A stretch of DNA of 64,000 nt from Bradyrhizobium sp. CCGUVB1N3 (lineage in GTDB: Bacteria > Pseudomonadota > Alphaproteobacteria > Rhizobiales > Xanthobacteraceae). This document shows, one piece after another, positions 53,931 through 63,568 of this stretch (positions are counted from its first letter, which is position 1; the number at the start of each line of letters is the position of its first letter). The position numbers were made by a program, and so were the translations under genes. Under the pieces are notes generated by a model. It was not told the origin of the DNA. It worked only from the letters and a program-made list of their open reading frames with translations, and did no database searches. Location of the stretch: assembly GCF_024199925.1 (NCBI RefSeq), contig NZ_JANADR010000001.1, positions 5,335,501-5,399,500 on the forward strand, read 5' to 3'.

Positions 53931-56011
53931 GCCGCCTTTCGTTCCATGACGATGCAGCCGGCACCGTCGATGTGGGCGTCAAAGCTCGTCGAGACGAATG
54001 TCGAGGTTTCGTCCTCCGCGATCACGGCAGGGCCGGCGATGGTCGCCCCCAGCTCCATGTCCTCGCGGCGGTACAAGGGGATTTCGACCAGGCGCCCTGC
54101 CCTTCCATCGAAGAACTTTCGGCTGCCGGATGCCTTGCCGGCCGGCTTGCGTGCAACGGCATCGACGACCGGTGGATTGCGCGGCTCGGTGGTCGCAAGC
54201 ACCGACCAGCTCAGCACCTCGATCGCAGCGCCCGGAATCGGCCGCTCGAACATCGCGGCATAATCGGTCTCGAAAGATTTTCTCAGGCCCGCGAGATCGG
54301 CCGCGGTCAGCGGCCGGTTCGGCAGCTCGACCGTGATCTCATGGCCCTGGCCGACATAGCGCATGAACGCGGCGCGACGCTCACGGACCGGCGCGCCGGC
54401 AGCACCGGGCTCGACCAACGCCCGCGCCTCGGTCGCCATCTCCTGCAGGAGATCCGAGACCGCCGCGGTATCGAAATCGTCGAGCCGGACATGGCGGCTG
54501 CGCACCAGCTCATAGGCGATGGGCGCGGCCAGAAACCCGACGGCCGAGCCGACGCCGGCATTCGACGGCACGATCACCCGGGAGACACCGATTTTCTCGG
54601 CGACGCGTGCGGCATGCAGCGGCGCGGCGCCGCCGAAGGCGATCAGCGTGTGCTGGCCGACCACAGCGCCACGCTCGACCGCGTGCACGCGCGCCGCGCT
54701 CGCCATGTTCTCGCAGACGACCTCGTGCACCGCAAAGGCGGCGTTCTCCGCCGACAGGCCCAGCGCCTCACCGACGTCATGTAGCAACGCCGCTTTCGAC
54801 AGTTCGGGGTCGAGCTTGATCGTACCGCCGGCAAAGGCATCGGGATCGATCATGCCGAGTGCGACGTCCGCATCGGTCACCGCAGGCCGCGCGCCGCCGC
54901 GGCCATAGCAGGCAGGGCCCGGTTCAGACGACGCGCTCTCGGGCCCAACGGTCACGCGCTTCATCGCATCGATCCGCGCAATCGAGCCGCCGCCGGCGCC
55001 GATCTCGACCATCTCGATCACGGGAATGCGCACCGGCAGGCCCGAGCCCTTCAAAAAGCGCGCGGCACGATCGACCTCGAACACGCGTGAGGTCTCCGGC
55101 TGATACTTCTCGATCAGGCAGATTTTTGCCGTGGTGCCGCCCATGTCGAAGGAGAGCACCCTGCTCTCGCCGAGCCGCGCCGCGATCTGCGCCGCGAAGA
55201 TCGCGCCGCCGGCGGGACCGGACTCCACGAGGCGCACCGGAAAGCGCCGCGCCGTCTCGATCGAGGTGACGCCGCCGCCGGAGGTCACGAGATAGATCGC
55301 GCCGCGGAACTGCTCGACCGTCAGCGCCTCGGCCATGCGTACGAGATAGCCATCGATCAAAGGCTGCACATAGGCATTGGCGACCGCGGTCGAGGTGCGC
55401 TCATACTCGCGGATCTCGGGGCACACCGCCGAAGACATCGTCACGGAGATACCAGGCATCTCCTGCTCGAGAATCGCGGCCGTGCGCCGCTCATGCTCGG
55501 GATTGGCGTAGGAGTGCAGGAAGGCGATGGCGACGCTTTCGACATTTTGGGCACGCAATTTCGGCGCCAGCGCGCGTACCGCGGCCTCATCCAGCGGCAA
55601 CCGCACCGCGCCATGCGCATCGACACGCTCGGGGACGGTGAAGCGCAGGGAACGCGGCACCAGCGGCTTCGGCTTGTCGATGGTGAGATCGTATTGATCG
55701 TAGCGGCTCTCGGTGCCGATATCGAGCACATCGCGAAAGCCTTCGGTGGCGATCAGCGCGATCTTCGCGCCACGGCGCTCGATGATGGCGTTGGTCGCCA
55801 GCGTCGTGCCGTGAATGAAGACGTCGATGTCGCTGATATGCGCGTGAGCGTCAGTGAGAATGAGACGCATGCCGTCGAGCACCGCCTGCTCGGGACGCGT
55901 CGGCGTCGTCAGCACCTTACGCGTCTTGCGATCCAACCCTACATCCAGCACGATATCGGTGAACGTTCCTCCGATGTCGACGGCAAGCCGCACTTCGGCT
56001 CCCTCAAGCAT
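53927..56011 (-). CDS. hyuA: Hydantoinase A / oxoprolinase family subunit
   Basis: 694 residues. ATP-binding ASKHA-type start VDIGGTFTDIVLD and VLSFDMGGTTAKICLIE at about 290-310; the Hydant_A_N part is followed by Hydantoinase_A and the C-terminal DUF. Partner of HyuB, which overlaps it by ATGA. A GCCCGGC / GCCGGGC hairpin at 56093-56112 in the 131-bp gap upstream may separate it from the next operon. Confidence 0.93.
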   Translation of the reverse strand: MLEGAEVRLAVDIGGTFTDIVLDVGLDRKTRKVLTTPTRPEQAVLDGMRLILTDAHAHISDIDVFIHGTTLATNAIIERRGAKIALIATEGFRDVLDIGTESRYDQYDLTIDKPKPLVPRSLRFTVPERVDAHGAVRLPLDEAAVRALAPKLRAQNVESVAIAFLHSYANPEHERRTAAILEQEMPGISVTMSSAVCPEIREYERTSTAVANAYVQPLIDGYLVRMAEALTVEQFRGAIYLVTSGGGVTSIETARRFPVRLVESGPAGGAIFAAQIAARLGESRVLSFDMGGTTAKICLIEKYQPETSRVFEVDRAARFLKGSGLPVRIPVIEMVEIGAGGGSIARIDAMKRVTVGPESASSEPGPACYGRGGARPAVTDADVALGMIDPDAFAGGTIKLDPELSKAALLHDVGEALGLSAENAAFAVHEVVCENMASAARVHAVERGAVVGQHTLIAFGGAAPLHAARVAEKIGVSRVIVPSNAGVGSAVGFLAAPIAYELVRSRHVRLDDFDTAAVSDLLQEMATEARALVEPGAAGAPVRERRAAFMRYVGQGHEITVELPNRPLTAADLAGLRKSFETDYAAMFERPIPGAAIEVLSWSVLATTEPRNPPVVDAVARKPAGKASGSRKFFDGRAGRLVEIPLYRREDMELGATIAGPAVIAEDETSTFVSTSFDAHIDGAGCIVMERKAA

Positions 56012-56142
56012 TCCAATGTCTCCGTGCTGATCGACCGGTTGGGCTCAAATATTCAGCAATTTCTATGCCATCGACTGCACCGATGGCAATGCGCCCGGCC
56101 TTTTCGCCGGGCACCTATGCGATAGCTAAGGCTGCGCGCAGC

Positions 56143-57516
56143 TCAGCCGTTGAAGGCCGCCTGCGCCTCCGGCAGATCCCAGATCTTCCCGATTGCGGCT
56201 GCGCCTTGCGACGTGATCGCGGCCTCGTCGCCATGGACGTAGCGGCCGGCATCAATCAGCACGCGACCATCGACGACCACCTGATCGATATTGGCGCGGT
56301 TGGCGAGCGCGACCAATGCGCGCCTGGCATCAAAGAGCGGCTGCAAATGCGGATGGGTGAGATCGACGACGGTGAGATCGGCGGTCGCGCCCGGCGCAAT
56401 CCGGCCGAGATCGGGCCGCTTGATTGTGTCAGCAGCGGTTGCCGTGATCGACTCGATCAGCTCGGGGGAATTCGCGACATCGGCGCGCTGCGACGACGTC
56501 TTGGAGATGAGCGAGGCGGCGTTGAGCTCGCCGAGCAGGTCCATGTTGTAGCCGTCGGTGCCGACCACGGTGCGTACGCCATGGCCGGCGAAGCGACTGA
56601 ATGCCGCAGTCACGCCGGCGCGCGCGAACACGCGCGGGCAGTTCAGCACGGTCGCGCCGCGCGCAGCCATCAGCTTCAGATCGTTATCGGTGCTGGCGAT
56701 GCAGTGCGCGGCGAGCAGGTCCGGCGCAAGGAGGCCGAGCCAATCCAGATATTCCGCCGGCGTGCGACCGCCATAGCGCGTGCCGATGGTCTCGACCTCC
56801 GCGCGGCTCTGCGCCAGATGCGTCGTGATGGAGACACCAAGCTCGCGCGCGCGCGCCGCACACGCCCTCAGCAGATCCGGCCCGCAGGTGTCGGTCGCGT
56901 GCGGGCTCATCGCAAGACCGATGCGCCCTTCGCCGCGGCGGTTCCAGCGCTGATAGAGCGCGTCCCATGTCGCCAGATCCGCTGCGCCATCATCGCCGGC
57001 GTAGCGGACCACGCCGTCGGGACCGGCCTTGGCGTCCGATGTCGAGAACAGATAAGGCGCACCATAGAAGCGGATGCCCATCTCCTCGGCGGCATCGAAC
57101 ATTTCCGGAATGGAGTTGCGGAACGGCTCCATCACGGTGGTGGCGCCGCCCTTCAGGAGCTGGAGAATGCCGAGCCGCGCGACGGCGAGACGCTCTTCCG
57201 GCGACAACAGGTCGGCGCCGCGCTTGGTCAGCGGCAGAAGCACGGTGTAGACAATGCTCTGGTTGTTGCGACGGCCGTTGCCGTCCTCGGTATGACTGCG
57301 CGCTACCGCCTCGCTGAAACAGTGATTATGCAGGTTCAACAGGCCCGGCAGGATGAAGCGGCCGGGGCGGTCATAGACCTGATCGGCGCGCGGCTTGTCG
57401 CGCGTGACCGCAGCGATCCTCTTGCCCTCGACCAGAACCCAATGATCGCGCAAGACGTCCTGCGCGCCGTCCTTACGTGACAGCACATAGCTGCCGAAGA
57501 TTGCGATCGTGCTCAT
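56143..57516 (-). CDS. Amidohydrolase family protein (cytosine deaminase/TrzA type)
   Basis: 457 residues from MSTIAIFGSYVLSR; the frame reads on upstream through the solute-binding gene but the ATG overlaps its stop by 4 bp. Metal ligands are the HxH in LNLHNHCFSE, THLAQS, AHCIAST and Asp in VGTDGYNMD. Acts on C-N bonds of cyclic or heterocyclic compounds; the substrate is not known, but a hydantoin or pyrimidine derivative fits the neighbours. Confidence 0.88.
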   Translation of the reverse strand: MSTIAIFGSYVLSRKDGAQDVLRDHWVLVEGKRIAAVTRDKPRADQVYDRPGRFILPGLLNLHNHCFSEAVARSHTEDGNGRRNNQSIVYTVLLPLTKRGADLLSPEERLAVARLGILQLLKGGATTVMEPFRNSIPEMFDAAEEMGIRFYGAPYLFSTSDAKAGPDGVVRYAGDDGAADLATWDALYQRWNRRGEGRIGLAMSPHATDTCGPDLLRACAARARELGVSITTHLAQSRAEVETIGTRYGGRTPAEYLDWLGLLAPDLLAAHCIASTDNDLKLMAARGATVLNCPRVFARAGVTAAFSRFAGHGVRTVVGTDGYNMDLLGELNAASLISKTSSQRADVANSPELIESITATAADTIKRPDLGRIAPGATADLTVVDLTHPHLQPLFDARRALVALANRANIDQVVVDGRVLIDAGRYVHGDEAAITSQGAAAIGKIWDLPEAQAAFNG

Positions 57517-59096
57517 GCGGGGCGTACGTTCCAGAAGACGGCGGTACCGTCGAGAATGCCGGTGATGGACTTGCGATAGGCGGTCGGCTGCTTGTACAGC
57601 CCGATCGGCAGATAAGGGATCTCCTCGAAGGCCAGCGCCTGGATCTCGCGGCAGATGCGCTGCTGCTCGGCAAGCTCGGATGCGGCCAGCCACTGGCTGC
57701 GCAAACCGCCCATCTTCTCGCTCTTGTACCAGCCGGCGACCTTGCCTTCGCCGCGCAAGTTGGTGTTGCCGGCGGGATTGAGCCAGTCGATGCCCTGCCA
57801 GTTGCCAACCGCCGCGCTCCAGCCGCCCTGCCCGATCGGCTCCTTCTTCAACTGCCGTTGCAACACGACGGCGAAATCGAGCGCGGCATATTCGACGTTC
57901 ATGCCGGCCTTGCGCAGCGTGTCGGCGGCGATCTCGCCGAGCGGGCGCTGCGCGAGCGAATTGGTGGGCACGAGCAGCACGATCTTCTCGCCATTGTACC
58001 CGGCTGCCTTCAGGTCGGCCCTGACCTTGGCGTAGTCGCGCGGGGCTCGGAAGACGTCGAGCCCGACCTCGCTCGCCATCGGTGTGCCCGGCGCAAAGAA
58101 CCCGATCGGCGAGACCTGATAGGCGGGATCGGTGCCCGCGACCGCGGTCATGAACGACGACTGGTCGATCGCACCCAGCAATGCCCGGCGAACCGCGGGG
58201 TTGTCGAACGGCGGCTGGAGATGATTGAGCCTCAGCATGCAGGTGTAGCCACGAGGATCGAGCACGCGCGTTTCGATGTCGCCGGCCGCCTTGATCACCG
58301 GCAACAGGTCGTGCGGTGTGGTTTCCTGCCAGTCCTGCTCGCCGGTCTGGAGCGCGGCGACACCGGTGCCGGCGTCCGGAGTCGTGGTCCAGACCACGCG
58401 GTCGTAGTGTACGATCTTGGGACCTGCGGTCCAATCCGGCTTGCCGTCGCTGCGCGGCTGGTAGCGGTCGAAGCGGGCATAGGCGTTGCGCGCGCCCTGC
58501 ACGCGCTCGTCGGCGAGATAGCGGAACGGACCGCTGCCGATCACCTCCGTCAGCGGCTTGAACGGATCCTGGCTTGCCAGCCGTTCCGGCATCATGAAGC
58601 AGGCATTGATCGCGGCCTTGCCGAGCGCCTGCGGCAATAGCGGAAACGGACGCTTGAGGCGGAAGCGGATGGTGCGGTCGTCGGCTGCAAGCAGCTCGTC
58701 GGTCGCCTCCATCAGCTCGCCGCCAAAGCCGTCGCGCGCCGCCCAGCGGCGGATGCTCGCGACGCAATCGCGCGCCAGTACGCGCTCGCCATCGTGCCAG
58801 AACAGGCCGTCGCGAAGGGTGAGGTCCCACTGGAGCCCGTCATTGGAGATGACATGGCCCGACAGCATCTGCGGCGAGACCTGGAGCGAGGCGCTCATGC
58901 CGTAGAGCGTGTCGTAGACCATGAAGCCGTGATTGCGCGAGACCTGTGCCGTCGAATAGATCGGGTCAACGAAAGCGAGATCGATCACCGGGATGAAGCG
59001 CAGCGTGGTCTGCTCCTCGGCGCGTAATATCCCCGGCAGCGAGAGAGCCGGCGCGGCAGCAGCGGCCTTGAGCAGGGAACGGCGAGTGATCAGCAT
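57513..59096 (-). CDS. ABC transporter substrate-binding protein, family 5 (peptide/nickel type)
   Basis: 527 residues. Signal peptide MLITRRSLLKAAAAAPALS with a twin-arginine start. SBP_bac_5 segments include YDTLYGMSASLQVSPQMLSG and LTLRDGLFWHDGERVLARD. Its cognate permeases and ATPases (family DppBCDF) are not in the window; only a family 3 binding protein, ATPase and permease are. It overlaps the amidohydrolase downstream by ATGA and follows the dihydroorotase-like gene by 12 bp. Confidence 0.92.
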   Translation of the reverse strand: MLITRRSLLKAAAAAPALSLPGILRAEEQTTLRFIPVIDLAFVDPIYSTAQVSRNHGFMVYDTLYGMSASLQVSPQMLSGHVISNDGLQWDLTLRDGLFWHDGERVLARDCVASIRRWAARDGFGGELMEATDELLAADDRTIRFRLKRPFPLLPQALGKAAINACFMMPERLASQDPFKPLTEVIGSGPFRYLADERVQGARNAYARFDRYQPRSDGKPDWTAGPKIVHYDRVVWTTTPDAGTGVAALQTGEQDWQETTPHDLLPVIKAAGDIETRVLDPRGYTCMLRLNHLQPPFDNPAVRRALLGAIDQSSFMTAVAGTDPAYQVSPIGFFAPGTPMASEVGLDVFRAPRDYAKVRADLKAAGYNGEKIVLLVPTNSLAQRPLGEIAADTLRKAGMNVEYAALDFAVVLQRQLKKEPIGQGGWSAAVGNWQGIDWLNPAGNTNLRGEGKVAGWYKSEKMGGLRSQWLAASELAEQQRICREIQALAFEEIPYLPIGLYKQPTAYRKSITGILDGTAVFWNVRPA

Positions 59097-59108
59097 CGAA
59101 CAAGACTC

Positions 59109-60428
59109 CTAGGACGCAAAGCGCGCGAGACGGCCGATTGGGGCGCCCTGCACCTCGTCGTCACGCATGACGGTGTGGCCACGCACGATGGTGGCAACCG
59201 GCCAGCCCGTGATCTTCTTGCCCGCGAAAGGCGTCCAGCCGCAGGGCGAGACGATCCAGGAGTCCTCGATGGTGCGCTTCGCCTTCATGTCGACCAGCGT
59301 GACGTCGGCGTCGTAGCCGGCGGCGAGCCGCCCTTTGCCAACGAGACCGTAGACCCGCGCGGGACCGGCGGCCATCAGATCGACCATCCGCGACAGAGAA
59401 AGCCGGCCGGCATTGACGTGATCGAGCATCACGGGGACGAGCGTCTGCACGCCGGTGAGACCGGCCGGGCAGTCCGGCCACGGCAATTCCTTGGCGGCGC
59501 GCGAATGCGGCGCGTGATCGCTGCCGATGGTGTCGACGATGCCGTCGCGCACCGCGGCCCAGCTCGCCTCGCGATGACGTTCGCCGCGGATCGGCGGGTT
59601 CATCACGCCAAAGCCCTTCAGCGTGTCGTAACACTCCGGCGCCACTTGCGTCAGATGATTGACCAGGACCTCGACGGTCGCGACATCGCGATGGTCGCGC
59701 AAATAATTCAGCTCCTCGGCGGTGGAGACGTGGAGGATGTGCGCGGGCCGGCCGGTCTTGCGCGCCAGCGCCATCAGGCGGCGGGTGCCGAGGAAGGCGC
59801 ATTCCTCGTCGCGCCACTCCATGTGCGAGCGATGCGGCATGCCGCGCGAAAACATCGGCTTGCGGGCCTGGAGGCGATATTCGTCCTCGCTGTGATAGGC
59901 GATGCGGCGGCGCCCCGCGCGCATCAGCTTTTCCAGATGCTCATCGTCCTCGACCAGCAGCGACGCCGTGGACGAGCCGGCGAACACCTTGATCGCGCAT
60001 ACGCCATGCTCGCTTTCGAGATGCGCGAGCTCGCCGATATTGGTCTTGGCGCCGGCGATGTAGAGGCCGATGTCGCAAAAGCTCTGCGCTTCCGCGTAGC
60101 CGCGCTTCCAGTCGAGCCGCTCCTGATCGACGATCGGCGGATTGGTGTTGGGCATATCGAACAGGGTCGCAATGCCGCCGAGCACGGCGGCGCGCGTGCC
60201 GGTGCCGAGCGTTTCGACCGCCGCATCGCCGGGATCACGCAGATGGACGTGGCTGTCGATCAAGCCCGGCAGGACGTGAAGGCCGCTGGCGTCGATGACC
60301 TGATCGGCCGTGTCGGCTGTGGTCGCGGACAGCGTCGCGATGCGCCCGCCGGAGATGCCGACGTTAGCGGCTTCCTCGCCCCAGGGCGTGACGCAGGTGC
60401 CGTTCCGGATCAGGAGATCAAAATGCAT
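59109..60428 (-). CDS. Dihydroorotase/allantoinase-like cyclic amidohydrolase
   Basis: 439 residues. HxH in DSHVHLRDPGD at about 58-68, a Lys in CAIKVFAGS that is carbamylated in relatives, YHSEDEY, ILHVSTAEEL and IGSDHAPHS with the last His-Asp. Hydrolyses cyclic ureides such as allantoin, hydantoins or dihydropyrimidines. Given the neighbours, allantoinase or hydantoinase activity is the best guess. In the same operon as the Asp/Glu-racemase-type gene, 10 bp away. Confidence 0.88.
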   Translation of the reverse strand: MHFDLLIRNGTCVTPWGEEAANVGISGGRIATLSATTADTADQVIDASGLHVLPGLIDSHVHLRDPGDAAVETLGTGTRAAVLGGIATLFDMPNTNPPIVDQERLDWKRGYAEAQSFCDIGLYIAGAKTNIGELAHLESEHGVCAIKVFAGSSTASLLVEDDEHLEKLMRAGRRRIAYHSEDEYRLQARKPMFSRGMPHRSHMEWRDEECAFLGTRRLMALARKTGRPAHILHVSTAEELNYLRDHRDVATVEVLVNHLTQVAPECYDTLKGFGVMNPPIRGERHREASWAAVRDGIVDTIGSDHAPHSRAAKELPWPDCPAGLTGVQTLVPVMLDHVNAGRLSLSRMVDLMAAGPARVYGLVGKGRLAAGYDADVTLVDMKAKRTIEDSWIVSPCGWTPFAGKKITGWPVATIVRGHTVMRDDEVQGAPIGRLARFAS

Positions 60429-60438
60429 CGTCCGCCTT

Positions 60439-61095
60439 TCATGCTTTCAACAACACCGCGCCGATGGCCGCGGCGACCGCCTGCTGCGCCGGTTCGACCA
60501 CGGGAACGCCGATAGCGTCCTCGATCGCGGCGCGATGCGAGGCCATGCCGGCGCAACCCATCACGACGACGTCGGCGCGGACTTGCGTGACCAGCGCGCG
60601 GCCCGCCTCGATCAGGCGCCCGCGGATATCGGCGCTCGCAGTTTCCGCCGCGCTCGCGCCGACCGACCAGCTTCCGGCATAGCGACCATCCACGCCCATC
60701 TGCCGCACCATGCGCTGCTGGCGGCGAATGCTCTGCGGCGACAGCGCGATGATGCCAAACCGCTCGCCGAGCGTCAGCGCGCGCAGGATGCCCCATTCGG
60801 CAATGCCCATCACCGGGCGGCCGCCGGCCGCCTCGCGCACCGCATGCAGCCCGGGATCGCTGAAGCAGGCGAGCACGAAGGCGTCGGCATCCTCGCGCGC
60901 GACGCGGCTCACGAGTGGCATGACGACGCTGTCGGCATCGCGCTGCGAGGTGATGCTGGGCGGGCCTTCGGCCAGCCCCACCACTACGATCTCCGGCCCA
61001 CCGGCGATCCTGAGTGGTGCGACGGCCTCATCGATCGCCGCCGTGACCGCCGCGGAGGAGTTCGGGTTGATCGTCAGGATGCGACGGCGGGTCAT
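60439..61095 (-). CDS. Hydantoin/allantoin racemase (Asp/Glu racemase family)
   Basis: 218 residues. Starts RILTINPNSSAAVTAAID; two catalytic-type cysteines are in VLACFSDPG and VVMGCAGM, the positions used by hydantoin racemases. It would interconvert D and L forms of a 5-substituted hydantoin or allantoin so that both isomers can be used by stereospecific hydrolases of the operon. Confidence 0.9.
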   Translation of the reverse strand: MTRRRILTINPNSSAAVTAAIDEAVAPLRIAGGPEIVVVGLAEGPPSITSQRDADSVVMPLVSRVAREDADAFVLACFSDPGLHAVREAAGGRPVMGIAEWGILRALTLGERFGIIALSPQSIRRQQRMVRQMGVDGRYAGSWSVGASAAETASADIRGRLIEAGRALVTQVRADVVVMGCAGMASHRAAIEDAIGVPVVEPAQQAVAAAIGAVLLKA

Positions 61096-61102
61096 GCTTG
61101 GC

Positions 61103-61987
61103 TCAGCGCTTCGCTGCCTCGTGGTGCTGGAAGTTGGCGGCGATGGCTTCGCCGGTGGTGATCCAGAGGTCGGGACAGGATTTTGCGTGGGTCAGGAATT
61201 CGCGCAACAGACGAAGTCGCATGGGACGGCCGCTGCATTGCGGGTGCAGCACGGTCGTCACCATCGCGCCCCAATCCCTGACCTCGTCGAGCTCGTCCTT
61301 CCAGATCGAGAGCACGTGCTCCTTGGGAAAGATGGAACGCGGGCTGAAGCGGGCGGAGAGGCCATGCATCCAGTCGTCATAGCTCGCGGTCACCGGCAGC
61401 TCGATCGTGCCCGGCTTGCCGTCGGCGAGACGATGCCGATAGGGCCGCACGTCGTCGCGGAACGAGGAAGTATAGGCGATGCCGTGACGCACGAGAGCTG
61501 CGCGCAGCTCCTCGGTGAACTCACCATAGGGCGCGCGGTAGCCGATCGGCTTGACGCCAAGCCGGCGCTTGAGCGCATCAAAACCGCGCTCCAGCTCCTC
61601 CTCGATCCAGGGATCGCCGGGATCGGGCAGGAGGTGATGATAGCCGTGATGGCCGATCTCGTGGCCAGCCTTGAGGATCGATTCGGCCATCGCCGGATGC
61701 GCATCGACCGACCATCCCGTGACGAAGAACGTCGCCTTGAGATCGAGCTGGTCGAGCAGCTCGAGCAGCTTCGGCGTGCCGACGCGCGCCTCGTAGCCGC
61801 CATAGCTCATGGTGATCAGGCGCTGCGCATGCACGGCGTCCTTGCTCGTCCACGCGCTCTCCGCGTCCACATCGAAGGAGAGGAACATCGCGGACGTGTA
61901 CGGCTTCGGCCAGGGATAGTTCGGGGCGGGATCGGCCGTGTTCGCCGGGACGAGCGGGATGCTCTGGAGTGCCTTACTGTCCAGCAT
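61103..61987 (-). CDS. Polysaccharide deacetylase-type amidase (PuuE-like)
   Basis: 294 residues. NodB/CE4 metal motif FLSFDVDAESAW and HEIGHHGYHHL, with GYRAPYGEF further on. The PuuE branch of this family includes cofactor-light allantoinases and peptidoglycan-like deacetylases; within this cluster allantoin or hydantoin hydrolysis is likely. No signal peptide, so cytoplasmic. It overlaps the binding-protein gene by 14 bp and lies 7 bp before the racemase. Confidence 0.87.
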   Translation of the reverse strand: MLDSKALQSIPLVPANTADPAPNYPWPKPYTSAMFLSFDVDAESAWTSKDAVHAQRLITMSYGGYEARVGTPKLLELLDQLDLKATFFVTGWSVDAHPAMAESILKAGHEIGHHGYHHLLPDPGDPWIEEELERGFDALKRRLGVKPIGYRAPYGEFTEELRAALVRHGIAYTSSFRDDVRPYRHRLADGKPGTIELPVTASYDDWMHGLSARFSPRSIFPKEHVLSIWKDELDEVRDWGAMVTTVLHPQCSGRPMRLRLLREFLTHAKSCPDLWITTGEAIAANFQHHEAAKR

Positions 61988-62807
61988 TGATGGTCGCCTT
62001 CTCTATTCCGTTGTCGTTAAGTTTCCATTTCGCCAGCAGCGCACGATAGGTGCCGTCCGCGATCAGCGCATCGATCGCCTCGACGATCGCCTGCTGCAAC
62101 GCCTTCTCCTTGACCGGCAAGGCGATGCCCGTGAACTGCGTCGCGAAGGCGTCGCCGACCGGCGCATAGGTGCCGGGCTCAAGGTCCATGATATAGGGCA
62201 GCGTCTCGTTGCCCTGCACGGCGGCGTCGATGCGGCCCTGCCTGAGCTGCGTGCGCGCATCGGCCGAGCCATCGGTGCCGACGAACTGGATCGGGTTGCT
62301 GCCGCAATTCTTCTCGCTCCATGCCGCGATCTCGGCCGGGAACATGGTGCGGCGGCTGGCGCCGACCTTCTTGCCGCACAGCGCGGCCATGTCCTTGAAC
62401 TCGGCTGCGCGGGATTGCTGCACGAAGAATTTTGGACCGCTGCGCAAATAATCGACGAAGGACGCGATCTCGTGCCGGCTCGCATAGTCGGTGAAGCCCG
62501 ACAGGATGGCATCCACCCGGCCTGTCGAAATCGACGGCATGAACTCGGCGAAACTGGTCTCCTGCCATTCGATCTTGACGCCGAGCTTGCGGCCGAGCGC
62601 CTCGCCGAGGTCGACGTCGAAGCCGGAGAGCGCGTTGGTGGCGGGATCGCGGAACTCCATCGGCGGATAGTTCGGCACCACCGCGACCTTGATGCTGCCC
62701 CGTTTGGCGATTTCAGGCGGCAGTTCGATCGCCATCACTGATGCCGTTGTCGCACAAACCAATGCCGCCGCAACCAACACTCTCATCATCGAAACGCCCC
62801 CATTCAT
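61974..62807 (-). CDS. Amino-acid-type ABC transporter substrate-binding protein
   Basis: 277 residues. Signal peptide about 1-26 ([15 protein letters not shown]). SBP_bac_3 fold with [34 protein letters not shown]. The ATG overlaps the ATPase stop by ATGA, which supports this start over the internal Met. Binds a polar ring compound or amino acid; delivers it to the permease encoded downstream in the window. Confidence 0.9.
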   Translation of the reverse strand: MNGGVSMMRVLVAAALVCATTASVMAIELPPEIAKRGSIKVAVVPNYPPMEFRDPATNALSGFDVDLGEALGRKLGVKIEWQETSFAEFMPSISTGRVDAILSGFTDYASRHEIASFVDYLRSGPKFFVQQSRAAEFKDMAALCGKKVGASRRTMFPAEIAAWSEKNCGSNPIQFVGTDGSADARTQLRQGRIDAAVQGNETLPYIMDLEPGTYAPVGDAFATQFTGIALPVKEKALQQAIVEAIDALIADGTYRALLAKWKLNDNGIEKATINAGQ

Positions 62808-63568
62808 ATCACCGCCGAGAGAAAAGCCTTGGTGCGCGCCTCGCGCGGCGCGCCGAGCACGTCCGACGCCGTCCCGGATTCGACGATCGCACCCTGGTCC
62901 ATGTAGACGACACGATCGGCGACCTCGCGGGCAAAGCCGAGCTCGTGCGTCACCACCATCATGGTCATGCCGCTTTGCGCGAGCTCCTTCATCACCGCGA
63001 GCACCTCGCCGACGAGTTCCGGATCGAGCGCGCTGGTCGGCTCGTCGAACAGCATCAGCATCGGTTTCATGGCGAGCGATCGCGCGATCGCGACGCGTTG
63101 CTGCTGGCCGCCGGAGAGCTGTGCGGGATAAGAATCGGCCTTGGCCGCAAGCCCGACACGCCTGAGCAGCTCGATGGCTTCACCGCGCACCTCGTCGGAT
63201 TTCCGGCCCTGCACCTGCACCGGGCCTTCGGTGATGTTCTCCAGCGCCGTCTTGTGCGGGAACAGGTTGAAGCGCTGGAACACCATGCCGGTCTTCAGCC
63301 GCTGCCGCGCGATCTGCCGCTCGGTCAGGCGATAGAGCCGCCCGCCCTCTTCCCGCACGCCGAGCAGCTCGCCGTCGAGCCAGATACCGCCGCTATCGAT
63401 CGTCGTGAGCTGGTTGACGCAGCGGAGCAGCGTGGTCTTGCCCGAGCCGGATGCGCCGATCAGGCACATCACCTCGCCGGGCCACACGTCGAGCGAGACG
63501 CCTCTGAGAGCCTGGAACTCTCCAAAATGCTTGCTGACGGAGCGGATCGCGACGAGGGGCTTTGTCAT
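62804..63568 (-). CDS. Amino-acid-type ABC transporter ATP-binding protein
   Basis: 254 residues from [18 protein letters not shown]. Walker [10 protein letters not shown], signature [16 protein letters not shown] and Walker [17 protein letters not shown] are all intact. Powers the PAAT-type importer together with the upstream permease gene; start overlaps that gene's stop by ATGA. The longer frame was rejected. Confidence 0.95.
   Translation of the reverse strand: MTKPLVAIRSVSKHFGEFQALRGVSLDVWPGEVMCLIGASGSGKTTLLRCVNQLTTIDSGGIWLDGELLGVREEGGRLYRLTERQIARQRLKTGMVFQRFNLFPHKTALENITEGPVQVQGRKSDEVRGEAIELLRRVGLAAKADSYPAQLSGGQQQRVAIARSLAMKPMLMLFDEPTSALDPELVGEVLAVMKELAQSGMTMMVVTHELGFAREVADRVVYMDQGAIVESGTASDVLGAPREARTKAFLSAVI

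Noticed and set aside
57517..58830. Upstream extension of the amidohydrolase frame to 895 codons
   Set aside because: The added part lies over the binding-protein gene in another frame; the ATG at 57516 overlaps that gene's stop and gives the family length.
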